64,000 nucleotides of DNA from Aquimarina sediminis (GTDB lineage: Bacteria > Bacteroidota > Bacteroidia > Flavobacteriales > Flavobacteriaceae): contig NZ_POYJ01000003.1 in NCBI RefSeq assembly GCF_002895435.1, positions 372,001 through 436,000 on the forward strand. The letters are read 5' to 3'. Numbering within the stretch: position 1 is the stretch's first letter; each line of letters starts with the position of its first letter. Both the position numbers and the translations under genes were made by a program. Positions 35,192 through 44,443 of this stretch are shown one piece after another. A model generated the notes under the pieces. It was not told where the DNA came from and did not search any database. It was given only the letters and a program-made list of their open reading frames with translations.

Positions 35192-37819
35192 ATGAGAACA
35201 AAACTATGTATAATTCTTCTCTTGATATTTGGAATAGGGGATTCTATTGCTCAGGGAAGTAAAAGTGTATCAGGGACAATAAAAGATAGTAGAGGAGTAC
35301 CAGTAATTGGAGTTAATATTTTACTTGAAGGAACCAATAAAGGAGCAACTTCAGATTTTGATGGGAAGTATGTAATTAATAATCTGGAAACTAATGCGAC
35401 TTATATTTTGATAATTTCTACAGTTGGGTTTAAAACAGTAAGAGAAGAAGTTACTATGTCTGAAAACATAGTAAAAGATGTAGTCTTACAAGAGGATTTA
35501 CTTTCATTAGATGAAATTGTAGTCACAGGAGCTTCTAATCCCAGAAGTAAATTAGAGTCTAGTGTAGCCATAACCACAATGGGTGTAAAAGAAATGGAGC
35601 AAAAAGCACCACAAAGCACAGCAGATTTATTACAGTCTGTACCGGGATTTGTTGTTGAGGCTTCAGGAGGTGAAGTAGGTAATAACCTTTTTGCCAGAGG
35701 AATCCCTTCTGCAGGAGCATATGAATTTGTTCAGATTCAAGAAGATGGTTTACCTGTTTTTGAAGATGGAGCCTTACAATTTGGAAATGCAGATAACTGG
35801 TATCGATTAGATGAAACAGTAAAAAGAATGGAAGCTATCAGAGGAGGATCTGCATCTGTTTTTGCCACTAATGCCCCAGGAGGAATCATAAATTTTATAT
35901 CCAAAACAGGTCAGAATGAACTAAGAGGAAGAGCCAAAATGGCTGTAGGAGATTATGGCCTTTTTAGAACAGACCTCAATATAGGAGGCGCAATGGTTGA
36001 AGATAAATTGTTTTTCAATATAGGTGGATTCTATAGAGTAGATCAAGGAATTCGAGATCCAGGATTCGAAGCTAATAAAGGAGGGCAAATGAAATTTAAT
36101 CTTACTTATAAATTCGATAAAGGGTATGCCAGAATCAATTACAAAAAACTAAATGATAGAAACCTCTTTCTACTTCCAATACCACTACGAGGAGATAGTG
36201 GTGGAAACCCAGAAGAATTTGAGGGATTCGACGCTAATTATGGAACATTAACGTCAAGGAATTTTAGTAGACTGCGAGTGCCCCAAATAGGAGGAGGTTT
36301 TTTTGAAAGAGATCTTGAAGATGGTGTGAATCCCAATGTAGATGCAGTAGGGGGAGAATTTAAGTATAATGTTTCTGATGTAGTTTCAGTAAAAAATACA
36401 TTTAGAAATACAGTTATAGATTTAAATTATAATGCCATTTTTAGTACTGGAGGTCCTAATACCCAAGCTGATTTTGCTACAGGAACAACACAGTTTCCTT
36501 TGACAGATGCCGCAAATGCAGAATATACCTATGTAGATAATGGAGAAATATTAAATCCAAATACGTTAGTCATGAGGGCAGATCACTGGTCTATCGATAA
36601 AGACATGTCTAATTTTGCAAACAATCTTGCTTTTTCATTTGATTTTAAAAATATAGATGTTACTCTGGGACACTATTATTCTAACTGGAAATCAAACCAA
36701 TATTGGAACTGGAGTAATTATCTTGTCGATGTATCAGATAATCCTAGATTAGTAAATCTTGTAGATACCAGTACAGGTGTATCAAGAACATATAATGGAG
36801 TAGAGAGAATTACATGGTTAGAGAGAGATGCACAAACCAAAGGAAGGTTAAATGCGCTCTATGTAGATACAGAAGTTAGTTTTTCTGAAAACCTGACAGC
36901 TAATTTTGGATTAAGATATGATGATAATGCGTATTCTGGGTATCGTGATAATGCCAGATTCTTTTCGACAGATTTAGGCTTATTAGATAATAATACAGCA
37001 GATGATGCTCTGACCGTTGTAGATGGTAACCCTTATACATATTGGACTTATGATGTAGAAGAACTATCCTATACCGCAGCGTTAAATTATAAGTTTAATG
37101 ATAAAACCGCAATGTATGGGAGATATAGCCATGGGTTTAGGTCTCCGATAGAAGAAGCCTATTATGACAATGCATCAAACCTAAGTACTTTAGAAATTAC
37201 AGAAGTGGATCAATCAGAATTAGGATTTAAATACTCTACATCAAATATCGGTATTTTTGCTAACCTCTTTTATATGAGTATGGATAACATTGCTTTTGCT
37301 GATATTTTGGCAGATGGTACTTCAGAAAATAAATTTGCCGATGTAAATAACGTAGGTATAGAGCTTGAAGCGAATGCAAAATATGGAGCTTTTTCGATTG
37401 AAACTAATATTACAGTTCAAAAACCCGAATATGATGGGTTTACAGGAACAAATGCCGATGGGAGTACCTTTGATTTTGATGGTAATAGTGCAAGAAGAAT
37501 TCCGAAGATATTTTTTACCATAAGACCACAGATAGAAATTATTAAGGACTTAGGACTATATACGCAGTTATCTCATTTTGGGAAGAAGTATCAGGACGAA
37601 GCCAATACCACAGAACTTCCAGCCTTTAATGTTTTTAATGCAGGAGCATACTACAAAGTAAATAATCTGCGATTTGGATTAGATGGTTCTAACCTATTTA
37701 ACGAAATAGGATTGACCGAAGGAAATCCAAGAGGAACAACTAATGCAAATGATGATGTCTTTTTGGCCAGACCAATTTTAGGAAGAGCCTTTAGACTATC
37801 GGTAGCATTAGATTTTTAA
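35192..37819 (+). CDS. TonB-dependent outer membrane receptor
   Basis: The 875-residue receptor has a signal peptide (about 1-21), a CarboxypepD_reg-like domain (about 25-105), a conserved SLDEIVVTG segment before the plug domain (about 118-235), and a beta-barrel ending in the usual terminal Phe (RLSVALDF). No susD-like lipoprotein gene is adjacent, so it is a stand-alone receptor rather than a SusC/D pair. Context with an MFS permease and a trehalase suggests uptake of trehalose or trehalose-bearing glycans across the outer membrane; this is inference. It is the first gene downstream of the paired operators. Confidence 0.93.
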   Translation: MRTKLCIILLLIFGIGDSIAQGSKSVSGTIKDSRGVPVIGVNILLEGTNKGATSDFDGKYVINNLETNATYILIISTVGFKTVREEVTMSENIVKDVVLQEDLLSLDEIVVTGASNPRSKLESSVAITTMGVKEMEQKAPQSTADLLQSVPGFVVEASGGEVGNNLFARGIPSAGAYEFVQIQEDGLPVFEDGALQFGNADNWYRLDETVKRMEAIRGGSASVFATNAPGGIINFISKTGQNELRGRAKMAVGDYGLFRTDLNIGGAMVEDKLFFNIGGFYRVDQGIRDPGFEANKGGQMKFNLTYKFDKGYARINYKKLNDRNLFLLPIPLRGDSGGNPEEFEGFDANYGTLTSRNFSRLRVPQIGGGFFERDLEDGVNPNVDAVGGEFKYNVSDVVSVKNTFRNTVIDLNYNAIFSTGGPNTQADFATGTTQFPLTDAANAEYTYVDNGEILNPNTLVMRADHWSIDKDMSNFANNLAFSFDFKNIDVTLGHYYSNWKSNQYWNWSNYLVDVSDNPRLVNLVDTSTGVSRTYNGVERITWLERDAQTKGRLNALYVDTEVSFSENLTANFGLRYDDNAYSGYRDNARFFSTDLGLLDNNTADDALTVVDGNPYTYWTYDVEELSYTAALNYKFNDKTAMYGRYSHGFRSPIEEAYYDNASNLSTLEITEVDQSELGFKYSTSNIGIFANLFYMSMDNIAFADILADGTSENKFADVNNVGIELEANAKYGAFSIETNITVQKPEYDGFTGTNADGSTFDFDGNSARRIPKIFFTIRPQIEIIKDLGLYTQLSHFGKKYQDEANTTELPAFNVFNAGAYYKVNNLRFGLDGSNLFNEIGLTEGNPRGTTNANDDVFLARPILGRAFRLSVALDF

Positions 37820-37904
37820 TTGTTTGTTTAAATAGAGCTCAAAAACTGCTCGTAGTGTTCGGGCAGTTTTTGAATTAATTTGTAATTAACTATGACCGTT
37901 TTTA

Positions 37905-39125
37905 ATGAAAAATGCATCTATAAAAATATCCCTGTTTCTTAACTATTTCATTTTTGCAATCTTACTTAATAGTGTAGGTATAGTAATCTTAAAATCTCTT
38001 GAGAATTATAATGTTGATGAAGTACAGGCAAGTGCATTAGAGTGGTTTAAAGATTTGCCAATTGCATTTGTGTCATTTCTGATAGCATCTTTTCTTCCAA
38101 GAATAGGATACAAAAAAGCAATACTAACCGGGTTGCTAATTTCTATGACAGCATGTTTAGTAATGTACTACGGAAACTCTTTTTGGACGGCTAAATTTTT
38201 ATTTGCTGCAATCGGAGCTTCTTTTGCTCTAATCAAAGTATCTGTGTATTCGGTTATTGGATTAGTCACAAATACATCAGAAGAACATAATAGTTTGATG
38301 AGCACCATAGAAGGAGTATTTATGATCGGAATAGCACTAGCGTACTTTATATTTCCTGCCTTTAATAGAGATGGTGATCCCAATGCATGGTTACATGTCT
38401 ATTGGTTGCTTTCTGGATTAGCCCTTATTTCTTTTCTGTTTCTTTACTTCACAGATTTTGATGAAGGTAAAGAAGTGCCGGGGGCAGATTTAAAAGATGA
38501 TGTTAGGCAAATGATCATGCTTTGCGCAAAAATGTCTGTTATTGTATTTATATGTAGTACATTTTTGTTTGTTATGATAGAGCAAGGAATAATGACATGG
38601 TTACCTACTTTTTATAAGAGGGTATTGGAGCTTCCTCCTAATGTGAGTATTATGATGTCGAGTATTTTTGCATTATCTCTGGCAGTAGGAAGAATTGGAG
38701 CAGGGATATTATCTAAATATTTTTCATGGTTTTATATTTTAATCACTTGTATAGCTATTGCTATGTTAATGGTGATTTTTATTCTGCCAAAAACGATAGA
38801 TGTAGAGACTGATGTTATAGAAACGATATCAGATATCCCTTTATTAGGGTATGGGTTTCCTATTATAGGTCTTTTTATCGCTCCAATATATCCTTTGCTC
38901 AACTCTACAGTTCTAAGTGCATTGCCCAAAAAAATGCATAGCCCTATGACAGGTTTGATTGTTATTTTTTCAGCACTAGGAGGCACGATTGGCTCTACAA
39001 TAATAGGATGGTTGTTTAAAAATATGGGAGCACAGAAAGCTTTTTACTACACATTAATACCAATGATATTGTTATCAATATCACTATGGATATTAAAGAG
39101 AATCACAAAAGAATATGCAAGTTAA
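37905..39125 (+). CDS. MFS sugar permease
   Basis: The 406-residue protein has about 12 membrane helices in two halves, starting with LFLNYFIFAILLNSVGIVIL and including the first-half segment PRIGYKKAILTGLLISM that corresponds to the MFS loop 2-3 motif. It resembles FucP/NagP-type sugar transporters of Bacteroidota. Position between the receptor and trehalase suggests that it imports trehalose across the inner membrane. Its last 11 bases overlap the start of the trehalase gene, indicating translational coupling. Confidence 0.87.
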   Translation: MKNASIKISLFLNYFIFAILLNSVGIVILKSLENYNVDEVQASALEWFKDLPIAFVSFLIASFLPRIGYKKAILTGLLISMTACLVMYYGNSFWTAKFLFAAIGASFALIKVSVYSVIGLVTNTSEEHNSLMSTIEGVFMIGIALAYFIFPAFNRDGDPNAWLHVYWLLSGLALISFLFLYFTDFDEGKEVPGADLKDDVRQMIMLCAKMSVIVFICSTFLFVMIEQGIMTWLPTFYKRVLELPPNVSIMMSSIFALSLAVGRIGAGILSKYFSWFYILITCIAIAMLMVIFILPKTIDVETDVIETISDIPLLGYGFPIIGLFIAPIYPLLNSTVLSALPKKMHSPMTGLIVIFSALGGTIGSTIIGWLFKNMGAQKAFYYTLIPMILLSISLWILKRITKEYAS

Positions 39126-40992
39126 GGTACATAAAGAATCTGTTTTAAAAGAGCTCCTTACACAAGAAGACACAGACCAGGATAAGAAAATTACCATAGA
39201 AGACCGAGGACCAAAAAAATTTAAAATACTTACAGTTAATAGCGAAATTTATACTATCGAAGGTACTTACTACCTATCCAATTTGCTTCAGGAATTAAAA
39301 CTGGCAAAAGAGGACTCTAATGGGGTTGTAGAAATATCAATAGCTGATGTTACAGAACAACCTGGTACTAGGATTTCTAAGATGATTAAAGAGTTTTATT
39401 GGGATAGATTAACCAGAAGATTAGATCAAAAAGGCATTGATAAAATTCTATCTGATGAAAAATTTAATACAGAAGAAAAACGATTGTATATTCCTTATGG
39501 AGACAGTGAAGCTTTTAGGTATTACAAAGAAATAACCGAAGGGATGGAGGGGATAACACTAGAGATTCTTCCAAAGGAAATAACACCAGAATATGTAAGG
39601 TCAATTAATGATAAACCTGGGATTCTGGGATTGGGATTAACTCATGAAAACAACAAAAAAAGAGCCATCCCTTTTTTGGTTCCTGGAGGAAGGTTTAATG
39701 AAATGTATGGGTGGGATAGTTATTTTATCAATATAGGTCTTTTGCTAGATGATAAGAAAGAATTAGCCAGAGGAATGATAGACAATTTTACATATCAAAT
39801 CCAAAATTATGGCAAAATTCTAAATGCAAACAGAAGTTACTACTTAACCAGAACGCAACCTCCCTTTTATACTTCTATGGTTATAGAGTATTATAAGAAA
39901 TATAAAGATCAAACATCAGTATACTGGCTAGAAGAATGTACAAAATCAGCTATTTATGAGTATGAAACCGTTTGGATGCAACCTCAAAAAAGATTAGCAT
40001 CAAATGGATTAAACAGGTTTTATGCAGAAGGTATTGGGATAACACCCGAGGCAGAAGAAGGACATTATGATTATGTTTTAAAAAAACATAAAAAAGACGA
40101 CTCTCAATCTGTAAGAGAGTTTGAGCAAAAATACCTTCAGCGAGAAATAGAAAATAAAGCATTAGATGAGTACTTTCTACATGATCGTAGTGTAAGAGAA
40201 AGCGGTCATGATACCACCTACCGGTTAGAAGGAATATGTGCAGACCTTACCACAGTAGACCTTAATACATTATTGTATAAGTACGAAAAAGACTTGTCAT
40301 ATATAATTAAAGAATATTTTGGAGATGATTTTACCTATGAAGGAAGGAAACTAACTTCTAAATATTGGAATAATAAAGCATTTGATAGATTGCAATCCAT
40401 AAATCAATATTTATGGGACACAGAAAAAGGAAGCTACTTTGATTACGACCTTAAGGCTAGAAATAGGACTAATTTTGAATCCGCGACAGGGTTTTATCCT
40501 TTGTGGGCTAATTTGTGTACCACAGATCAGGCAAAAAAACTTATAAATTACTTATTGCCTAAACTAAAATGTAAGTTTGGTATAGCAGCAAGCTCTGAAT
40601 CTTCTCTTAATCATGTGCCCAAGGATGCACCAAAACGACAATGGGATTATCCTTTTGGGTGGGCGCCACATCAAATGATGATCTGGAGAGGATTACTCAA
40701 TTATGGGTATAAAGATTTGGCAGACGAACTTGTATATCGATGGCTATGGATGATAACTATAAATGCAATAGATTATAATGGCGTAATCCCCGAAAAATTT
40801 GATGTTGTCCGAGGCACCTATAAAATAGACGTAGAATATGGTAATGTTGGGTCTGATTTTAAATATGTTCCCGATGGAGGTTTTGGCTGGATGAATGCGT
40901 CTTATAAGTTAGGAATGAGTTATTTGTCGCAAAAGCTAAAAGATAAGTTAAATGAGTTAATTCACCCAGATGAAGTGTTTTTGAATAAGTAA
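39115..40992 (+). CDS. GH37 alpha,alpha-trehalase of fungal neutral-trehalase type
   Basis: This enzyme hydrolyses trehalose to two glucoses. The 625-residue protein has both GH37 signatures, PGGRFNEMYGWDSYF (from residue 190) and QWDYPFGWAP (from 509), a probable catalytic acid Asp366 in ESGHDTTYR, and a probable base Glu560 in PEKFDVV. There is no signal peptide, so it is cytoplasmic. Unlike periplasmic or cytosolic E. coli trehalases it starts with about 150 extra residues containing DTDQDKKITIED (19-30), an EF-hand-like loop, then GTYYLSNLLQELKLA and FYWDRLTRRLD, features I associate with fungal neutral trehalases such as yeast Nth1. The phosphorylated N-terminal tail of Nth1 is absent. 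Confidence 0.9.
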   Translation: MQVKVHKESVLKELLTQEDTDQDKKITIEDRGPKKFKILTVNSEIYTIEGTYYLSNLLQELKLAKEDSNGVVEISIADVTEQPGTRISKMIKEFYWDRLTRRLDQKGIDKILSDEKFNTEEKRLYIPYGDSEAFRYYKEITEGMEGITLEILPKEITPEYVRSINDKPGILGLGLTHENNKKRAIPFLVPGGRFNEMYGWDSYFINIGLLLDDKKELARGMIDNFTYQIQNYGKILNANRSYYLTRTQPPFYTSMVIEYYKKYKDQTSVYWLEECTKSAIYEYETVWMQPQKRLASNGLNRFYAEGIGITPEAEEGHYDYVLKKHKKDDSQSVREFEQKYLQREIENKALDEYFLHDRSVRESGHDTTYRLEGICADLTTVDLNTLLYKYEKDLSYIIKEYFGDDFTYEGRKLTSKYWNNKAFDRLQSINQYLWDTEKGSYFDYDLKARNRTNFESATGFYPLWANLCTTDQAKKLINYLLPKLKCKFGIAASSESSLNHVPKDAPKRQWDYPFGWAPHQMMIWRGLLNYGYKDLADELVYRWLWMITINAIDYNGVIPEKFDVVRGTYKIDVEYGNVGSDFKYVPDGGFGWMNASYKLGMSYLSQKLKDKLNELIHPDEVFLNK

Positions 40993-41084
40993 TAAATGAT
41001 TCATAAACAAAGTAGTATTACTAGTAAAAATATGGATCTAGTTTGTTCAATTCCACTTTTTCAAAAGATTCCTTAACATTAATT

Positions 41085-41113
41085 TTTGCATGTCAACCAG
41101 ACTTGTACCTTTG
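41085..41113 (+). promoter_or_regulatory. Promoter of maeB
   Basis: TTTG (41085-41088), a 17-base spacer and TACCTTTG (41106-41113) lie about 50 bases before the maeB start. This makes maeB independent of the trehalase operon. Confidence 0.75.
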
Positions 41114-41161
41114 TACGTGTTAAATATATATTTTGCATTCACAAATTTATCTTTATAGAGT

Positions 41162-43471
41162 ATGAGTATCGAAAGTAAAAGAAGAGAAGCTTTGGTATAC
41201 CACGCAAAGCCTACTCCTGGAAAAATCAAAGTCGTTCCTACAAAAAAATACGCGACCCAAAGAGACTTATCGTTAGCATATTCTCCTGGCGTTGCCGAAC
41301 CTTGCCTAGAAATAGAGAAGGAAAAAGCAGATGTTTATAAATATACAGCAAAAGGAAATCTGGTTGCTGTAATATCAAACGGTACTGCCGTTTTGGGATT
41401 AGGGGATATTGGACCCGAAGCCTCAAAACCAGTAATGGAAGGTAAAGGACTCCTGTTTAAGATTTTTGCTGATATTGATGTATTTGATATCGAGGTTGAT
41501 ACCAAAGATATCGATGCTTTTATCGAAACCGTTAAGAATATCGCTCCAACTTTTGGAGGGATAAACCTCGAAGATATCAAAGCTCCCGAAGCCTTTGAAA
41601 TCGAAAGGCGCTTAAAAGAAGAGCTGGATATCCCGGTAATGCACGATGATCAGCATGGTACGGCAATAATCTCTGCTGCGGCTTTATTAAATGCAGTAGA
41701 AATTGCGGGAAAAAAACTGGAAGAAGTTAAAATTGTAGTTAGTGGAGCAGGAGCGGCTGCTGTATCCTGTACCAGATTGTATAAAGCTTTTGGAGCACGA
41801 TCAGAAAATATTGTAATGACCGATAGTAAAGGCGTGATTCGTAAGGATCGCGATAATCTTACTCCCGAAAAAGCAGAATTTGCAACAGACCGAGATCTAA
41901 ATAATTTAGAAGATGCTATGATAGATGCCGATGTATTTATTGGTTTATCAATGGCTAATCTGGTTACTCCGGATATGTTGATTTCTATGGCAGACAACCC
42001 GATTGTTTTTGCAATGGCTAATCCCGATCCTGAAATAAAATACGACCTCGCTATAAAAGCTCGTAAAGATGTAATTATGGCTACAGGAAGAAGTGATCAT
42101 CCTAACCAGGTAAACAATGTGTTAGGTTTTCCTTTTATTTTTAGAGGAGCACTTGACGTGCGAGCTACGGCAATTAATGAAGAAATGAAAATGGCTGCCG
42201 TAATTGCCCTAGCAGAATTAGCAAAAGAACCAGTTCCTGAGCAAGTAAATATTGCCTATGGAGAAACTCGTCTTAATTTTGGTAGAGAATATATAATCCC
42301 TAAGCCTTTTGATCCTAGACTAATAGCCAAAGTACCTCCTGCAGTGGCAAAAGCTGCAATAGAAAGCGGAGTGGCAACGGCACCAATTACCGATTGGCAA
42401 AAATATGAGGATGAGCTCTTGGATCGAATGGGTAATGATAATAAGCTGGTAAGACTGCTATTGGACAGAGCAAAAACCAATCCAAAACGAGTTGTTTTTG
42501 CTGAAGCTGATCATCTGGATGTATTAAAAGCCGCTCAGACAGTAAAAGAAGAAGGAATTGCCTTTCCTGTTTTATTAGGACGTAAAGATATTATCCTAGA
42601 ATTGATGAAAGAGATTGATTTTGATTCTGAAGGAATTGATATTATAGATCCCAAAGCAGATGAAGAATGCGATCGTAAAAATAGATATGCCAAACAATAT
42701 TGGCAAACTCATAAGCGTAAGGGAATTACACTTTATGATGCAGAAAAACTAATGCGTGAGCGTAACTATTTTGCAGCTATGATGGTTAATGAAGGTGATG
42801 CAGATGCATTACTTTCAGGATACTCCAGAAGTTATCCTACCGTTGTTAAACCAATGATGGATCTTATAGGGTTGGCAAAAGGATCTGCTCGTATTGCTAC
42901 TATGAATGTGATGATGACCGATAAAGGACCATTGTTTATAAGTGATACTTCTATTAATATTGATCCTACTTCAAAAGAGTTGGCAAAAATAGCACAAATG
43001 ACTGCCAAAACAGTAGAGATGTTTGGTGTTAAACCAGTAATGGCAATGGTATCATATGCTAATTTTGGATCCTCAAAACATCCATGTGCTTCAAAAGTGC
43101 AAGATGCTGTCGAATATTTACATAGGTATTATCCTAATCTAGTTGTAGATGGTGGCTTACAAATGAATTTTGCATTAAATAGAAAGAAGAGAAAAGATAA
43201 ATTCCCTTTTTCTAAACTCAATGGACAAAAAGTAAATACATTGGTATTCCCGAACTTGGATGCTGCTAATAGTAATTATAAGTTGCTAAGCGAAATTAAT
43301 AATGCAGAATCTATAGGGCCTATTATGATGGGGATGAATAAGCCCGTTCATATCCTACAATTGGGAGCAAGTGTAGAAGAGATAATAAATATGGCAGCAG
43401 TGGCAGTAATAGATGCCCAGGAAAAAGAAAAAAGAGAACTGCATTTATCTCTGGTTTCTGATAATGTTTAA
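41162..43471 (+). CDS. maeB: NADP-dependent malic enzyme with phosphotransacetylase-like domain
   Basis: MaeB-type malic enzyme decarboxylates malate to pyruvate with NADP reduction, feeding gluconeogenic or lipid metabolism. The 769-residue protein has an N-terminal malic enzyme domain (about 1-420; SPGVAEPCLEI, MHDDQHGTAIISAAAL, the nucleotide loop VVSGAGAAAVSC, and HPNQVNNVLGFPFIFRGALD) and a C-terminal phosphate acetyl/butyryltransferase-like domain (about 430-760). In this family the second domain is regulatory, sensing acetyl-CoA, rather than a proven acyltransferase. Length and fusion are typical. It is monocistronic, ending near the 43530 inverted repeat. Confidence 0.95.
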   Translation: MSIESKRREALVYHAKPTPGKIKVVPTKKYATQRDLSLAYSPGVAEPCLEIEKEKADVYKYTAKGNLVAVISNGTAVLGLGDIGPEASKPVMEGKGLLFKIFADIDVFDIEVDTKDIDAFIETVKNIAPTFGGINLEDIKAPEAFEIERRLKEELDIPVMHDDQHGTAIISAAALLNAVEIAGKKLEEVKIVVSGAGAAAVSCTRLYKAFGARSENIVMTDSKGVIRKDRDNLTPEKAEFATDRDLNNLEDAMIDADVFIGLSMANLVTPDMLISMADNPIVFAMANPDPEIKYDLAIKARKDVIMATGRSDHPNQVNNVLGFPFIFRGALDVRATAINEEMKMAAVIALAELAKEPVPEQVNIAYGETRLNFGREYIIPKPFDPRLIAKVPPAVAKAAIESGVATAPITDWQKYEDELLDRMGNDNKLVRLLLDRAKTNPKRVVFAEADHLDVLKAAQTVKEEGIAFPVLLGRKDIILELMKEIDFDSEGIDIIDPKADEECDRKNRYAKQYWQTHKRKGITLYDAEKLMRERNYFAAMMVNEGDADALLSGYSRSYPTVVKPMMDLIGLAKGSARIATMNVMMTDKGPLFISDTSINIDPTSKELAKIAQMTAKTVEMFGVKPVMAMVSYANFGSSKHPCASKVQDAVEYLHRYYPNLVVDGGLQMNFALNRKKRKDKFPFSKLNGQKVNTLVFPNLDAANSNYKLLSEINNAESIGPIMMGMNKPVHILQLGASVEEIINMAAVAVIDAQEKEKRELHLSLVSDNV

Positions 43472-43529
43472 AAAAGGTCACTGATAGTATTTAAAATACT
43501 ATTCTTATTGGCTTAGTATAAAAATAGAC

Positions 43530-43599
43530 GAGGCTGTCTAAAAAGTAAGTTCAGAATTAAACTGTCAACCTGAGCTTACTTTTTAGGCAGTCTCTTTTT
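43530..43599. repeat. MITE/REP-like inverted repeat, also acting as maeB terminator
   Basis: Two 25-base arms (43530-43554, starting GAGGCTGTCTAAAAAGTAAG; 43570-43594, ending AGGCAGTCTC) are 22/25 complementary, and all three mismatches become G-U pairs in RNA, giving an unbroken 25-bp stem with a 15-base loop. Five T follow. The ends GAGGCTGTCT...AG(G/A)CAG(T/C)CTC resemble a family of short intergenic repeats I recall from many Flavobacteriaceae. It probably ends maeB transcription. The remainder of 43600-43824 holds no gene. Confidence 0.75.
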
Positions 43600-43824
43600 C
43601 TATGAAGATAAATGAATGACTTGTAGCAAAGGATTATGTTGTTCGGATATATTCGATAAACTACCTCTAAGGTCTTTAGCTTTAAATTTGAATCCCAGGA
43701 AAGTATTTTTGGAATACCCTTTTTTTTATGTAATAAAAGGATGCTTTTATGTAAAATTAGCTCTCAATTTGGAGTTGTATTTTTAGTGCATATGTTTTTA
43801 TCCGTTTATATAGTAGAATTTTAC

Positions 43825-43832
43825 TACATTTG
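43825..43832 (+). promoter_or_regulatory. -7 promoter element of ruvA-sprA unit
   Basis: TACATTTG fits TAnnTTTG and lies 24 bases before the ruvA start. The nearest -33-like element (TTTA at 43805) is slightly close, so support is moderate. Confidence 0.5.
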
Positions 43833-43856
43833 ATTACTTAACATCAACTTACATAA

Positions 43857-44438
43857 ATGATCACACATATCAAGGGGAGGCTTGTCGAAAAAAATCCAAC
43901 TGATGTCGTAATAGATTGTGGTGGAGTAGGGTATCTCTTACATATTTCACTACATACTTTTTCTTTAATCCCTGAGGGAGAAGCACTAGAGCTATATACA
44001 CATCTTCAGGTTAAAGAGGATTCTCATACCCTATTTGGTTTTGCAGAAAAATCAGAAAGAGAAATATTTAGGCTTTTGATCTCGGTCTCGGGAATAGGAG
44101 CTAGTACTGCCAGAACTATGCTGTCATCATTGCACCCTGATCAGGTAAAAGATGCTATTGCTTCTAATGATGTAGCTACAATTCAATCCATTAAAGGAAT
44201 AGGTGCCAAAACAGCCCAACGTGTTATCATAGATTTAAAAGATAAAATTCTAAAAGTCTATAATATCGATGAAGTTTCAGTATCCCAAAGCAATACTAAT
44301 AAAGATGAAGCGTTATCAGCATTAGAAACTTTAGGATTTAATCGAAAAATTGCAGAAAAGGCTATTGATCGAGTTCTAAAACAAGACCCCAAAGAAACAG
44401 TAGAAAATATTATTAAACAGGCACTAAAAAACATATAA
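43857..44438 (+). CDS. ruvA: Holliday junction DNA helicase subunit RuvA
   Basis: RuvA binds four-way junctions and recruits RuvB. The 193-residue protein has an N-terminal OB domain (MITHIKGRLVEKNPTDVVIDCGGVGY), two helix-hairpin-helix motifs (LISVSGIGASTARTML and IQSIKGIGAKTAQRVIIDL), and the C-terminal RuvB-contacting helices (DEALSALETLGFNRKIAEKAI). Length is typical. sprA follows after 5 bases, the usual flavobacterial order. Confidence 0.97.
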   Translation: MITHIKGRLVEKNPTDVVIDCGGVGYLLHISLHTFSLIPEGEALELYTHLQVKEDSHTLFGFAEKSEREIFRLLISVSGIGASTARTMLSSLHPDQVKDAIASNDVATIQSIKGIGAKTAQRVIIDLKDKILKVYNIDEVSVSQSNTNKDEALSALETLGFNRKIAEKAIDRVLKQDPKETVENIIKQALKNI

Positions 44439-44443
44439 AAACA

